A stretch of DNA of 64,000 nt from the NCBI RefSeq assembly GCF_003674095.1, contig NZ_RDBF01000001.1:496001-560000 (forward strand), given 5' to 3'. Each line of letters starts with the position of its first letter. Within the stretch, counting starts at the first letter, position 1. Under the pieces are notes generated by a model that saw only the letters and a program-made list of their open reading frames with translations, was not told where the DNA came from and did no database searches. The DNA is from Aeromicrobium phragmitis (GTDB lineage: Bacteria; Actinomycetota; Actinomycetes; Propionibacteriales; Nocardioidaceae). Shown here piece after piece: positions 46,108 to 57,107 of this stretch. The position numbers were made by a program, and so were the translations under genes.

Positions 46108-46212
46108 TCACTCGTCGTCCTGGCGCTCGCGGCGATACCGCAGATAGAGCAGCGACATTACGAGCACGTTCAGCGCCAGGAGAGCGACGACCAGCACGAG
46201 GAACACGTCCAT
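46108..46212 (-). CDS. Small 34-residue single-helix membrane protein
   Basis: The ORF, too short for most gene finders, reads MDVFLVLVVALLALNVLVMS then LLYLRYRRERQDDE: a hydrophobic helix of about 23 residues and a charged cytoplasmic tail, as in bacterial small membrane regulators. The ribosome site is weak. It lies 44 bp downstream of the sigma fusion gene in the same direction, separated by a GTCAGAATCTGAC palindrome, so it may belong to that transcript. No homologue is known to me. Confidence 0.5.
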   Translation of the reverse strand: MDVFLVLVVALLALNVLVMSLLYLRYRRERQDDE

Positions 46213-46232
46213 ACCGACCAGACGCGGAAGTG

Positions 46233-46256
46233 GTCAGAATCTGACGCGAGAATTCG

Positions 46257-46260
<4 letters not shown>
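46233..46260. promoter_or_regulatory. Nested palindromes before the small ORF
   Basis: GTCAGAATCTGAC (46233-46245) is a perfect 5-3-5 palindrome, and CTGACG (46241-46246) pairs with CGTCAG (46255-46260). They cover the end of the sigma fusion gene and could be an operator or an RNA hairpin. Confidence 0.4.
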
Positions 46261-48020
<1,760 letters not shown>

Positions 48021-48232
48021 CTTTCTCTCCGGTCATTCGGGCAGGCGTCAGTGACGTAAGAACCCGAGGCGACCTCAGATTAGCCGAGATTCCCCAAAAG
48101 CAAAGCCGTATGACAGGAGTCACATCAGATTCTCGCGTGAGATTTCCTCGCTAGTCCCGTCGTGTAGTCGACCGCCCGACCGGCGGTGCCTTCAGGGGGC
48201 GAGGCATACCCACATCTCGCGAGGTACAGCTG
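48021..48232. promoter_or_regulatory. Divergent intergenic region between sigma fusion and LuxR gene
   Basis: These 212 bp hold both start regions. No consensus ECF promoter (AAC at -35 with CGTC at -10) can be assigned with confidence; AACCCGAGG at about 48061 and CCCGTCGTG at about 48157 are only loosely similar. The GGAGAG and GAGGT ribosome sites flank it. Confidence 0.3.
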
Positions 48233-49882
48233 ATGCGAACCGATCGACACACATCGGGCCCGATGGTCCTGGTCATCGAGGACCCCTCCCGGCTGCGTCC
48301 GGAGGTCTGGCGCGAACTCGAAGCCGCCGGCCTACGCTCCTTCGCGGCCGCGGAGAACCCTGCCTCGGCTCCCACCGCCGTCGACGGACTTCGCGCCGCT
48401 CTCGACGCGGGTGACCTCGAGGAAGCCGAGCAGATCCTCCGCGCTTCCGGTCCGCAGCTCGCGGCCGACGAACCGGAGCTGTTCGACGGCCTGCTCGGCG
48501 GGGTCAACATCCTCGAGCTGGACTCGCGACCGGCGTTGCGCTGGTCGCTCGTCATCAGCGCGGTACTGCTGGGACGTCGCGACCGGCTCCCGGCATTGCT
48601 TCGCCACATTCTCAGCGATCACGACCGCCGCCGCGGAGCGGTGGAACGCGCCCTCACCCGGGGACTGCGATGCGCGGTCCAGCGCCGCCTCGCCCGCCCC
48701 GGTGCCGTCACGACGGCCGTCGCGCTCGACAGCATGCTGCACGACCTCACCCCTGAGGACCGACGAGTCCTGGGTCCCTGGCTTCCGGCCATGCACTACG
48801 AGTGCGGCATGGCACTGCTCGGCGGTGGCCGGGTCGTTCACGCCCACTCCGTCTTCGAGCGCGGTACCGAGGTCATGCCCGATCCGTGGTGGCAGCGGGT
48901 CCTGCTGTCGTGCGTGGCCATGACCGACCTAGTCCTCGGCCGCGTCAACGATGCGCGTCTGCGCCGAGAGGAGTGCCCCGAGGTGGGCCGACCGCACCCC
49001 TGCGACGACCTCATCCTCGCCCTCGATGCCGCGCTCGCTCTGGAGGACGACGACGTCGAACGCGCCCGTGCGTTCGTCGGCAGCATCGGTGCCGCGACGG
49101 AGCATCGCGGCGTCGTCGAGCTCGTCCGTGGCCTCGTGGACCTCACCGACGGGAACCCCCGGGTGGCACGGGAACGTTTCGTGAGCGGCGCGGAGGCGCT
49201 GACCGAGGGCATCGGCTGGGCCGACGTCCTCGGTTCGCTCACCATGCTGAGCGAGCTCGCCAGCAAGGGCCCGGTTGCCGTGCGTGCCGAAGGGACGGCC
49301 TCCTCGGTGATTCGTGCCCACGCCGCGCTCGCGTCCGGCGACCTCGATCTCGTTCGAGAGCTCGTCGGAGAGCTCAGAGACGACGGGCGGAATGTCACCC
49401 CGCGGCGGCGGCTCCACGCAGCCGTTCTCGAATTCGCGTTCGTTCGGCGTCTCGGCCAGGGCGAGGTCGCGGACCGGGTGGCCGAGCGCATCGTGGCGCT
49501 CGTCGAAACCCACGGCATCACGTGGCCGCTGCGGCTGCTCAGCCCAGGCGACGCCGAGGCGCTCGCCACGAGCACGGGTCTACGCTCCCTGCGCTCGCTG
49601 CTGCCGGCCGATACCTCGTCCCTGCGCTTGACCGAACGCGAACGCATCCTGCTGCGCGAGCTCGTCCGTGGCGGTACCGAGGCCGCCATCGCGGCTCGCC
49701 AGCACCTGTCGGTCAACACCATCAAGTCGCAACGCCGCTCGCTGTACCGCAAGCTCGGAGTCCGCGACCGCGATCAAGCCGTCGCTCGAGCACTGGAGCT
49801 CGACCTGCTCGGAGCCCCTCGCCCCGCTGCGGGCGGCCCCGTGCTGCGGCGTCAGGTGAAAGGCGGGGTGAAAAGGCCGTAG
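48233..49882 (+). CDS. LuxR-family regulator with large sensor region
   Basis: The 549-residue protein has a C-terminal LuxR HTH (about 485-549: SLRLTERERILLRELVRGGT, then AIAARQHLSVNTIKSQRRSL and YRKLGVRDRDQAVARALELDL). The preceding 480 residues are helical repeats with a TPR-like look ([21 protein letters not shown]) and no AAA Walker box, so it is not a full LAL-type regulator. It sits between the sigma fusion and the first giant adhesin and is divergent from the former. It is the obvious candidate to control both. Confidence 0.82.
   Translation: MRTDRHTSGPMVLVIEDPSRLRPEVWRELEAAGLRSFAAAENPASAPTAVDGLRAALDAGDLEEAEQILRASGPQLAADEPELFDGLLGGVNILELDSRPALRWSLVISAVLLGRRDRLPALLRHILSDHDRRRGAVERALTRGLRCAVQRRLARPGAVTTAVALDSMLHDLTPEDRRVLGPWLPAMHYECGMALLGGGRVVHAHSVFERGTEVMPDPWWQRVLLSCVAMTDLVLGRVNDARLRREECPEVGRPHPCDDLILALDAALALEDDDVERARAFVGSIGAATEHRGVVELVRGLVDLTDGNPRVARERFVSGAEALTEGIGWADVLGSLTMLSELASKGPVAVRAEGTASSVIRAHAALASGDLDLVRELVGELRDDGRNVTPRRRLHAAVLEFAFVRRLGQGEVADRVAERIVALVETHGITWPLRLLSPGDAEALATSTGLRSLRSLLPADTSSLRLTERERILLRELVRGGTEAAIAARQHLSVNTIKSQRRSLYRKLGVRDRDQAVARALELDLLGAPRPAAGGPVLRRQVKGGVKRP
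49855..49874 (+). promoter_or_regulatory. Shared 20-bp motif, copy A
   Basis: GGTGAAAGGCGGGGTGAAAA contains two GGTGAA half-sites 12 bp apart. It starts 126 bp before the first giant gene and is within the last codons of the LuxR gene. Copy B upstream of the second giant gene matches 16 of the first 18 positions. Confidence 0.4.
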
Positions 49883-49980
49883 TTGCGGCGTCTCACCCCG
49901 TCCCCGTCACGAACGATCACTGCTGGAGCTCGCCGCCCACGCCGCGTCGGCAGTGTCACCCCCGGAAATGAAAGATCACC

Positions 49981-52900
49981 ATGGAACCCCGCATGCCCAG
50001 AGAACGCTCGTTCAGGCGTTCAGTCCTCCTCGTCCTGGCTGCCGTCACCGCCCTGATCACCTCGGTCATGGGCCCGTCGGTGGTGGCTACCGCCGCTGCG
50101 CAGCCGGTCGACGAACCCGGCAAGGCCTTCGTCAACGTGACGAAGGGCAACGACTTCGGCGGACAGCCGCTGCACCCCGGCGACGAGTTCAGCTACACGT
50201 TCGTCGTGCAGTGCTCGAGCCTCGAGGTCGACTGCGTGAACTTCACGTTCACCGACGTCCTGCCCGAGGGCCTCGACATCACGGCGCTGCCGCAGAGCAA
50301 CTCCACCCGCACCGTGACGTTCGACGAGGCCACGCGCACGCTGACGATCGTCTACCAGCAGGTGCTCCAGGCTCCGGTGGGCGCGACGGGTCTGACCGCG
50401 GGGGCGACCCAGAACTTCACCGTCGGGATGCGACTGCCGACCGACACGACGATCGCCGACGGCACCACGATCTCCAACACCGCGACGGTGACCGCCGACA
50501 ACGCCGACCCGGCCGAGTCGACGAACGACATCACCGTCGAGGTGCCGAAGGTCGTGCGTCCGGTCGCCACCAAGTCGTGGACCGACGGTTCCGCGGTGGC
50601 GGGCAGCGACGAGAAGAGCACCGCGGTGCTCGGCGTGCGCAACTCCTCCTCCAGCTCCGCTCGCGTGGACGAGCTGACCATCACCGACGCGGCCGAGGCC
50701 ACGTTCGAGCACTTCGACCTCACCGACGTCGAGCTGTCGCGGTTCCCGGCAGGAGCCGATCAGGCGCGTCTCGAGGTCCTGACCGGCGGCGCGTGGGTGC
50801 CCGCCGGAACCGTGACGGCCACCGGCCAGCTCGCCCTGCCCGGCGGAGTGAGCGCCGGCGACGTCACCGGTGTGCGCGTCGTGTTCACGAACTCCGCGGG
50901 CGCACCGCTTCCGTACGACGCGACCGGCGGCGAGGTACGCCTCGGCCTGCAGCTTCGCGAGACGTACCGCTCCAGTGGCGAGCCGTTGCGTCCGCAGGGC
51001 CGGGTGCGCGTTGACAACTGCGTCGAGCCGACCGCGGTCGAGGGCGACGGGACGCCCGTCGTCGGTGCTGCGGCCTGCGCTGGGTACGACATCCTCCCCG
51101 ACGTCCTGGTCCTGGACGCCTCGAAGACGTTCTTCCCCGACGCCAACAAGAACTTCCAGCACGACCGTGGCGAGTACGCCGTGATCGGTGAGAACTCGCG
51201 CTCCTCGGCGCGGATCGACGTGCGTCAGCGCTCGCCGTTTCCTGTGAAGGAGATCGTCATCACCGAGCCGTCGGCCAACCCCGACGGTGAGTTCTCGAAG
51301 ATCGACGTCGACACGATCCGCCTGCGCTTCCCCAACGGCGCGACCAACGCGACCGTCCGGGTCACCTACGACAACGCCCCCGCCACCACGACCGACTACG
51401 ATCCGTCGCCGGCCACCCAGGTCATCGACGTGGCGAAGGACGGCTCACGGGTCACCGGCGTCGTCGTGACGTACACCGGCGAAAAGGACGGCGAGCCGTC
51501 GATCCGGACCGACGCGACCGCCGGCCTGGACATCTCCGGTCACCTCAACGACCTCGTGACCGATGCCGATCTCGCCGACGGAACCAGCCCGTTCGTCGTC
51601 AACTGCTACGGCTACAGCGGCACCGCCGGGCGCACCGACGGCACCGGCACCACGAGCGGCAGCGGATGCGCCAACCTCACGGTCGAGAAGCCGCGCAGCG
51701 GCGGTGAAGGCAACAAGTCGGTCGGTCAGACCGAGATCCCGCCGGGCCAGCCGGTCCCCTTCACGCTCCGGTACACCAACAACGGCAACATCCCGCTCGT
51801 CGACCCTGTCATCACCGACCCCGCGCCCGAGGCTGGCGGCATCCCGCCGAGCGGTCTCGGCAACCCGTTCTCGGTGCTCCGGCTGACCGACGCCCGGGTG
51901 AGTGGCAGCAATGCTGCCGACACGGCGATCGAGATCTACGATCCGCAGGTCTCCGCCTGGGTCGCCTACGACGGCGCCTCGGACGAGGTCGTCGAGCGGT
52001 CCATCGGCGTGCGCGCGGTGATGACCGGTGAATTGCTGCCGACGCAGTCGTTCACGCTCTCGATCGTCACGCAGCGGCGCGACGGGGTCGACGACGACGT
52101 CACGCTCGACAACTGCTTCGTCATGACCGCCGACGGGTACGTCGGTGCCCAGCCGTCCTGCTCGCCGCGCATCTCCACCAAGGAGACCCGTGACGCCGCC
52201 ACGATCACCAAGAGCATCACGCCGTCGGTGCTGCCGCGGCCGATCCCCGGTCTCGCTCCGCAGCACTCGACTGCCCGGCTCCAGGCCAGCAACAGCGGCA
52301 ACCTGAGCATGTCGCAGCTGCGCCTCATCGATGCGAACGAGGAGTTCTTCGATGCGGTGAACTTCGTGGACTTCGCCACGGTCAAGTTCCCCGCCGGCGC
52401 CAACCGGGTCACCATCGACGCGCTCGTCGACGGCACGTGGGTCGAAGGATCTCCGCGTGACAAGGCGGTGCTGCCCGACGGTGTCGCGGCCAAGGACGTC
52501 GTGGGCATCCGCGCCACGTTCACGCACTCCTCCGGCGAGTACCGGCTGACGCCGTGCGCCGACGCGAACCAGTGTGGCGGCGAGGTGAGCTTCCGCTTCG
52601 GCCTGCGCGAGACGCTGCGCAGCGATGCCGACGTGGCGGTGCCGGACGATCTGATCAACGAGCTGCACGGCGAGTACGTGACGCGTCTGCAGGACCCCGA
52701 GGATCCCCGTCCCGTCGACCCGACCCGCGCCACCGTCACGGTGAGCGAAGGCGACGCCCAGCTGTCGGTCGAGAAGACGCCGAACTCGTCGCTCGCCCCG
52801 GGCGAGGTCGCGCCGTTCCGGCTGAAGGTCACCAACACCGGGACGTCGAACATCACCGATCTGGTGGTCAAGGACGCGTTGCCGGCCGGCCTTCAGCTCG

Positions 52901-55704
52901 ACGAGACGTTCGTCGGCGACGGCGGCCAGCCGTTCCGGATCATCGACGTCCAGGTGCCCGAGGGCACCGAGGACGTCCCGACGCCTGCCCTCACGCTGAC
53001 CCGTGACGGCGAGCGGGTCAACCAGGCGGACTTCGACTTCTCGGTCGACGAGGACGGCAAGCCCTGGCTGCTCCGTCCGGGAACGACGTTCACGATCGAG
53101 ATCCAGGTCATGCTCGCGCCGGGCGTGACCGCCGGCGAGGTCGTTGTCAACACCATGGGCGCCACCGGCAACGGCCCGAACTTCACCTGCGGCGGCGAGT
53201 CGCAGAACGACGGATCGTTCGGCGAGGGGCTGTACTGCACCGACACCGCCCATGTGACCGTCAAGGCCGGTGCGGCGTTCACCGCCCGCAAGTGGGTCGC
53301 CGGTAACCCCGAGCGCGGTTGGTACGACACCCGCGCACGCCAGGGTGTTCCGGTCGGCGATGCGTCCTGCCCGACGGTTACCGACGCGAACGGCGTGCAG
53401 TACACGTCGCACCCGTGCATTGCGCTGGTCGATCCCGGCGATCAGTTCCAGTACCTGCTCCGCGTCGTCAACGCGGGGACGGAGTCGGGAACGAACATGC
53501 GCATCGTGGACGTCTTCCCCGCCAAGGGTGACCGTGGTGTCTGGGTCGACCAGAACCGCGGCACGCAGTGGGACCAGCGCCCGACGCTCGCCACCGAGCC
53601 GGTCCTCAACGGCCCCGGCTCGATGACCACGAGCTACACGCAGGACGCGGACGTCTGCACGGACGATCTGCGCATGGGCGGCGCCGGCTCCTCGGCACCG
53701 GAGTGCCCGGCGTCGGCGTGGGAGGCGCAGTTCGGGCCGGACGTCACCGCCTCGAAGTTCGACATCGCGTTCGACGAGCCGCTGGCCCCCGGTCAGGGCA
53801 TCGAGGTGGCGTACGCGATGACGACGCCGCTGGACGTCGAGCAGGTCGCCGATCCGACGATCGCGTGGAACTCGTTCGCGCACGCCGAGACGACGCTGCG
53901 CGGCAACGGCCTGAACGTCATGCCGCCGACCGAGCCGATCAAGGTGGGAGTGGGCACGGCGTACGGTGCGCTCGAGATCACCAAGTTGATCACGGACAAC
54001 CCGTACGACCTCCCGGTCGACGAGCGGGCGTTCCCGGTCCACGTGACCTGTGAGATCGAGCCGATCGGCGGAACTCGCACGACCGTCGTCGACGAGGACT
54101 ACGAGGTCACGCCGGGCGAGCCCGTCACGGTGACCGCGATCCCCGCCGGTGCCGACTGCCGCGTGTGGGAGACCGACGCTCTCGGCGGACAGTCCTCCGC
54201 CACGGAGGAGAACCCCGTCCGCGTGACGATCGAGCCGGGTCTCGGTTCGGCCTCGGTCGCGCAGGTGGAGATCGAGAACAGCTACGCCCCCGCGTCGCTG
54301 ACCCTCGACAAGTCGGTGACCGGCACCGCGGCGGGCTACGCGCCGACCACCTTCGAGGCGGATCTGTTCTGCTCGGTCGACGGCCAGCCGGTGAAGGGCT
54401 TCGACCCGCTCTCGGTGACGATCGACACCACGGTCGACGACGGCCGGGTGACGGTCGACGTGCCGCCGGGCGCTGACTGCCGGGCGGTCGAGACGGAGAC
54501 CGGCGGTGCGACCGAGGTCGTCTACTCCGGTACTGCCGAGACCGAGAGCGGTCAGCCGGCCACGATCGCGATCGAGAACCAGTTCCGCAGCGGTGGGTTG
54601 AAGATCGCCAAGGAGCTCGCGGGCCCGGGCGCCCCGAGCCTCGCAGGCGGCCCCTTCAGCTTCGACGTGCGCTGCTCGTTCCACGGTCGTGAGGACGTGT
54701 TCACCGACACCGTCACCTTGCAGGGCGACGGCGCGACCACGCTGCTCGAGTCCGAGGTCCTCGACGGACTGCCCGTGGGAGCGGACTGTGTGGTGACCGA
54801 GACCGACGCGGGCGGTGCCGATCAGGTCCCGGACCCGGTCACGGTCACGATCCCCGACGAGGTCGACGGTGAGGCCCAGGTCGTCGTCGCGGGCCTGACG
54901 AACGTCTTCTCCGCCGGCACCATCGCGGTGCACAAGGAGCTGGCGGGCGACGGCGCCGACGAGGCATACGCCACCGACGCCGAGTTCACGGTGCTGCTGC
55001 GCTGCGAGCGCGAGGTCGAGGGTGTGCGCACGACGGTCTACTCCGGTGAGATCGCGCTGCGTGGCGGTGACACCATCACCGTCCTCGGCACCGATGGGGA
55101 GCCGCTGCGACTGCCGCTCGGTACGCACTGCTTCGGCGAGGAGACCGTCACGGGTGGAGCGACCACCTCGGTGGTGGACCACGACTCGTACGAGGACGCC
55201 GCGGTGGTGGCCGAGGGCGAGGAGCTCCAGGAGCTGACGATCACCGCGACGAACACCTTCGACCTGACCGACCTCGCGGTGAGCAAGGAGCTCGCCGGCG
55301 CCGGTCGCGATCATGTCGGCGACAAGGAGTTCACCGTGGCGGTCACCTGCGTGCTCGATCAGGGCCGCGGTGAACCGACGGTCATCGTCGATGCCGAGGA
55401 GCACCGGATCTCCGGCGGCGAGACCATCCGGGTGGAGGGCCTTCCGGTCGGCGCGGACTGCTGGGCCGAGGAGACCGAGACCGGTGGCGCCGCCCAGGTC
55501 CAGGTCGAGGGTGGCACGATCGCCGAGCCGGCCGTCCTGACGGCCGACGAGGACAACGCGATCACGGTGACCAACACCTTCGCGGCCGTCCCTTCCGGCG
55601 ACCTGCCGAACAACGGCGGTCCCACCTGGTGGTACCTGCTGGCCGGCATGGTGCTGGTGGCCCTCGGCGGCGGTATCACGACCCGCCGCCTGGCACGCCG
55701 CTGA
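49981..55704 (+). CDS. Giant surface protein 1 with DUF11-like and DUF5979-like repeats
   Basis: The 1907-residue protein has an N-terminal export segment (VLLVLAAVTALITSVMGPSV), then at least six DUF11-type beta domains (for example LPEGLDITALPQSNSTRTV; TNTGTSNITDLVVKDALPAG near residue 950) and five DUF5979-like domains of about 100 residues starting near residues 1330, 1437, 1537, 1645 and 1762 (KELAGPGAPSLAGG, LPVGADCVVTETDAGGA). The C-terminus is LPNNGGPTWWYLLAGMVLV plus RRLARR, a sortase-like anchor with Thr replaced by Asn. It is likely a cell-surface stalk or adhesin. DUF5979 units often form isopeptide-linked stalks; no such bond is proven here. Confidence 0.88.
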   Translation: MEPRMPRERSFRRSVLLVLAAVTALITSVMGPSVVATAAAQPVDEPGKAFVNVTKGNDFGGQPLHPGDEFSYTFVVQCSSLEVDCVNFTFTDVLPEGLDITALPQSNSTRTVTFDEATRTLTIVYQQVLQAPVGATGLTAGATQNFTVGMRLPTDTTIADGTTISNTATVTADNADPAESTNDITVEVPKVVRPVATKSWTDGSAVAGSDEKSTAVLGVRNSSSSSARVDELTITDAAEATFEHFDLTDVELSRFPAGADQARLEVLTGGAWVPAGTVTATGQLALPGGVSAGDVTGVRVVFTNSAGAPLPYDATGGEVRLGLQLRETYRSSGEPLRPQGRVRVDNCVEPTAVEGDGTPVVGAAACAGYDILPDVLVLDASKTFFPDANKNFQHDRGEYAVIGENSRSSARIDVRQRSPFPVKEIVITEPSANPDGEFSKIDVDTIRLRFPNGATNATVRVTYDNAPATTTDYDPSPATQVIDVAKDGSRVTGVVVTYTGEKDGEPSIRTDATAGLDISGHLNDLVTDADLADGTSPFVVNCYGYSGTAGRTDGTGTTSGSGCANLTVEKPRSGGEGNKSVGQTEIPPGQPVPFTLRYTNNGNIPLVDPVITDPAPEAGGIPPSGLGNPFSVLRLTDARVSGSNAADTAIEIYDPQVSAWVAYDGASDEVVERSIGVRAVMTGELLPTQSFTLSIVTQRRDGVDDDVTLDNCFVMTADGYVGAQPSCSPRISTKETRDAATITKSITPSVLPRPIPGLAPQHSTARLQASNSGNLSMSQLRLIDANEEFFDAVNFVDFATVKFPAGANRVTIDALVDGTWVEGSPRDKAVLPDGVAAKDVVGIRATFTHSSGEYRLTPCADANQCGGEVSFRFGLRETLRSDADVAVPDDLINELHGEYVTRLQDPEDPRPVDPTRATVTVSEGDAQLSVEKTPNSSLAPGEVAPFRLKVTNTGTSNITDLVVKDALPAGLQLDETFVGDGGQPFRIIDVQVPEGTEDVPTPALTLTRDGERVNQADFDFSVDEDGKPWLLRPGTTFTIEIQVMLAPGVTAGEVVVNTMGATGNGPNFTCGGESQNDGSFGEGLYCTDTAHVTVKAGAAFTARKWVAGNPERGWYDTRARQGVPVGDASCPTVTDANGVQYTSHPCIALVDPGDQFQYLLRVVNAGTESGTNMRIVDVFPAKGDRGVWVDQNRGTQWDQRPTLATEPVLNGPGSMTTSYTQDADVCTDDLRMGGAGSSAPECPASAWEAQFGPDVTASKFDIAFDEPLAPGQGIEVAYAMTTPLDVEQVADPTIAWNSFAHAETTLRGNGLNVMPPTEPIKVGVGTAYGALEITKLITDNPYDLPVDERAFPVHVTCEIEPIGGTRTTVVDEDYEVTPGEPVTVTAIPAGADCRVWETDALGGQSSATEENPVRVTIEPGLGSASVAQVEIENSYAPASLTLDKSVTGTAAGYAPTTFEADLFCSVDGQPVKGFDPLSVTIDTTVDDGRVTVDVPPGADCRAVETETGGATEVVYSGTAETESGQPATIAIENQFRSGGLKIAKELAGPGAPSLAGGPFSFDVRCSFHGREDVFTDTVTLQGDGATTLLESEVLDGLPVGADCVVTETDAGGADQVPDPVTVTIPDEVDGEAQVVVAGLTNVFSAGTIAVHKELAGDGADEAYATDAEFTVLLRCEREVEGVRTTVYSGEIALRGGDTITVLGTDGEPLRLPLGTHCFGEETVTGGATTSVVDHDSYEDAAVVAEGEELQELTITATNTFDLTDLAVSKELAGAGRDHVGDKEFTVAVTCVLDQGRGEPTVIVDAEEHRISGGETIRVEGLPVGADCWAEETETGGAAQVQVEGGTIAEPAVLTADEDNAITVTNTFAAVPSGDLPNNGGPTWWYLLAGMVLVALGGGITTRRLARR

Positions 55705-55710
55705 TCACCG

Positions 55711-55744
55711 TCCCGCGGCGCGGGCATCATGCCCGCGCCGTGGG
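55711..55744. terminator. Hairpin terminator after giant gene 1
   Basis: GGCGCGGGCA (55717-55726) pairs with TGCCCGCGCC (55730-55739), with flanking TCCCGC and TGGGA partly complementary. It is shared with the convergent MFS gene, and its right arm, CCCGCGCCGTGGG, recurs exactly in the terminator of giant gene 2. Confidence 0.7.
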
Positions 55745-55755
55745 ATTCGGCGTTC

Positions 55756-56955
55756 TCAGCGGGTGGTTTCGACCGCAGGGATGATCCGGGCGATGAAGAC
55801 GGCCGAGAGCCCGACGCCGACGATCGCGCACACCAAGAGCGCGTCGTAGGCGTTGCCGGTCAGCGCCAGGACGAGCCCCGCGATGGCGGGAGCCAGGCTT
55901 TGCGGCACGATCGTGGCGAGCCCGAGGACGCCGAGGTCGCGTCCGTGATCCTCGCGCGACGGCAGCACGTCGAGCATCAACGCGAGGTCGGCCGTCAGGT
56001 ACAGCCCCCGTCCGATGCCTGCGACGACGGCGTACGCGACGAGCCCGGCCAGCCCGGGCAGAAGCAAGGCGAGCAGCAACCCTGACACGATGACCGCCGT
56101 CGCGATGAGCACCCATCGCACCCGCGCCCCCTTGACCCGGCGGCCGGCGACGACCGCTCCGAGGACGAGGGCCGCGATGTGCGCACCGACGAGCAGCGTC
56201 ACGACCCGCCCGGCTTCTTCGGGTCCGCCGCCGGTGCGGTCCATCACGAGATACAGCAGGTAGCCCATCACGAGCTGGTGCCCCAGGACGAGCACGAAAC
56301 GGCCGAGTAGGACGAGCCGGAAATCGCGGTCACGCCACGCGGCGAGCGCCGGGCGGGAGCGACGGGGCGCACTCGGCGTGACCCGTTCCCGGTTGGCCAG
56401 GACGAACCCTGCCATGCCGATCACCAGCAGCACGGCCAGCACCGCGTAGGTGCTGGACAGGTGCGCGACCGTGAGCCCGGCCGCGCCCGCTCCGAGGGCC
56501 AGGCCGAGCGCCGCGCCACCGCCGTAGAAGGCCGAGGCGCGAGGGCGTTCCCCTGCGGGGACCCGGTCCGCGACGACGGCGTCGAGCGGAGCCTCGACCA
56601 CGTTGAGCAGCGGCTGCACGACGAGCCAGCCCAGCGCGATCATCACGACGGACTCGGCTCTGCCGAGGGCCACGAGGGCGACGGCCGAGGCGAGAGCCCC
56701 GCCCACGATCCACGGAGTCCGCCGTCCGAGCGGTGAGCGGGTGCGATCGGACAGCGCTCCGACCCAGGGATGCACGATCATCGTCAGCACGGATGATGCG
56801 GTCATCACGACCGCAAGGTGCGTCTCCTTGTCGCCCGGAGATGCCGTGGCGATCTGTGCCGGAACGAGGACCCCGGCGACCGCCGCGTACATGACATTGA
56901 GGGTCAGGCTCGCGAGCAGCAGCGACCAGGGTAAACGCCGATTCATTGTGAGCAT
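55756..56955 (-). CDS. MFS transporter
   Basis: A 399-residue, 12-helix protein with the loop motif HPWVGALSDRTRSPLGRRTP, which resembles sugar:cation symporters of the GPH/MFS-like group, and DRVPAGERPRASAFYGGGAA. The ATG at 56955 is used; ATG 56946 is equally possible. It is convergent with giant gene 1 and divergent from giant gene 2. Whether it works with the surface proteins is unknown. Confidence 0.83.
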   Translation of the reverse strand: MLTMNRRLPWSLLLASLTLNVMYAAVAGVLVPAQIATASPGDKETHLAVVMTASSVLTMIVHPWVGALSDRTRSPLGRRTPWIVGGALASAVALVALGRAESVVMIALGWLVVQPLLNVVEAPLDAVVADRVPAGERPRASAFYGGGAALGLALGAGAAGLTVAHLSSTYAVLAVLLVIGMAGFVLANRERVTPSAPRRSRPALAAWRDRDFRLVLLGRFVLVLGHQLVMGYLLYLVMDRTGGGPEEAGRVVTLLVGAHIAALVLGAVVAGRRVKGARVRWVLIATAVIVSGLLLALLLPGLAGLVAYAVVAGIGRGLYLTADLALMLDVLPSREDHGRDLGVLGLATIVPQSLAPAIAGLVLALTGNAYDALLVCAIVGVGLSAVFIARIIPAVETTR

Positions 56956-56967
56956 TGTCGCTCATGG

Positions 56968-56987
56968 GGTGAAAAGCAGGGTGAAGT
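56968..56987 (+). promoter_or_regulatory. Shared 20-bp motif, copy B
   Basis: GGTGAAAAGCAGGGTGAAGT, matching copy A at 49855, begins 140 bp upstream of the second giant gene, inside the MFS/giant divergent gap. The GGTGAA half-sites are again 12 bp apart. Confidence 0.4.
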
Positions 56988-57107
56988 CCTCGGCGACCGC
57001 CCGAAAACGCTGTCAGCTCGGCGCAGGATCGACTGTTGGCGGACGCGCGCGTCTGCCCCGCGACCGCCCCCTCCGCGGCACCCCCATCCTCGCAAGGAGA
57101 GCAGTAC

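Noticed and set aside
51445..55404. A 1319-codon open frame antisense to giant protein 1
   Set aside because: Same reason: low-complexity charged sequence, whereas the plus strand holds signal, repeats and anchor.
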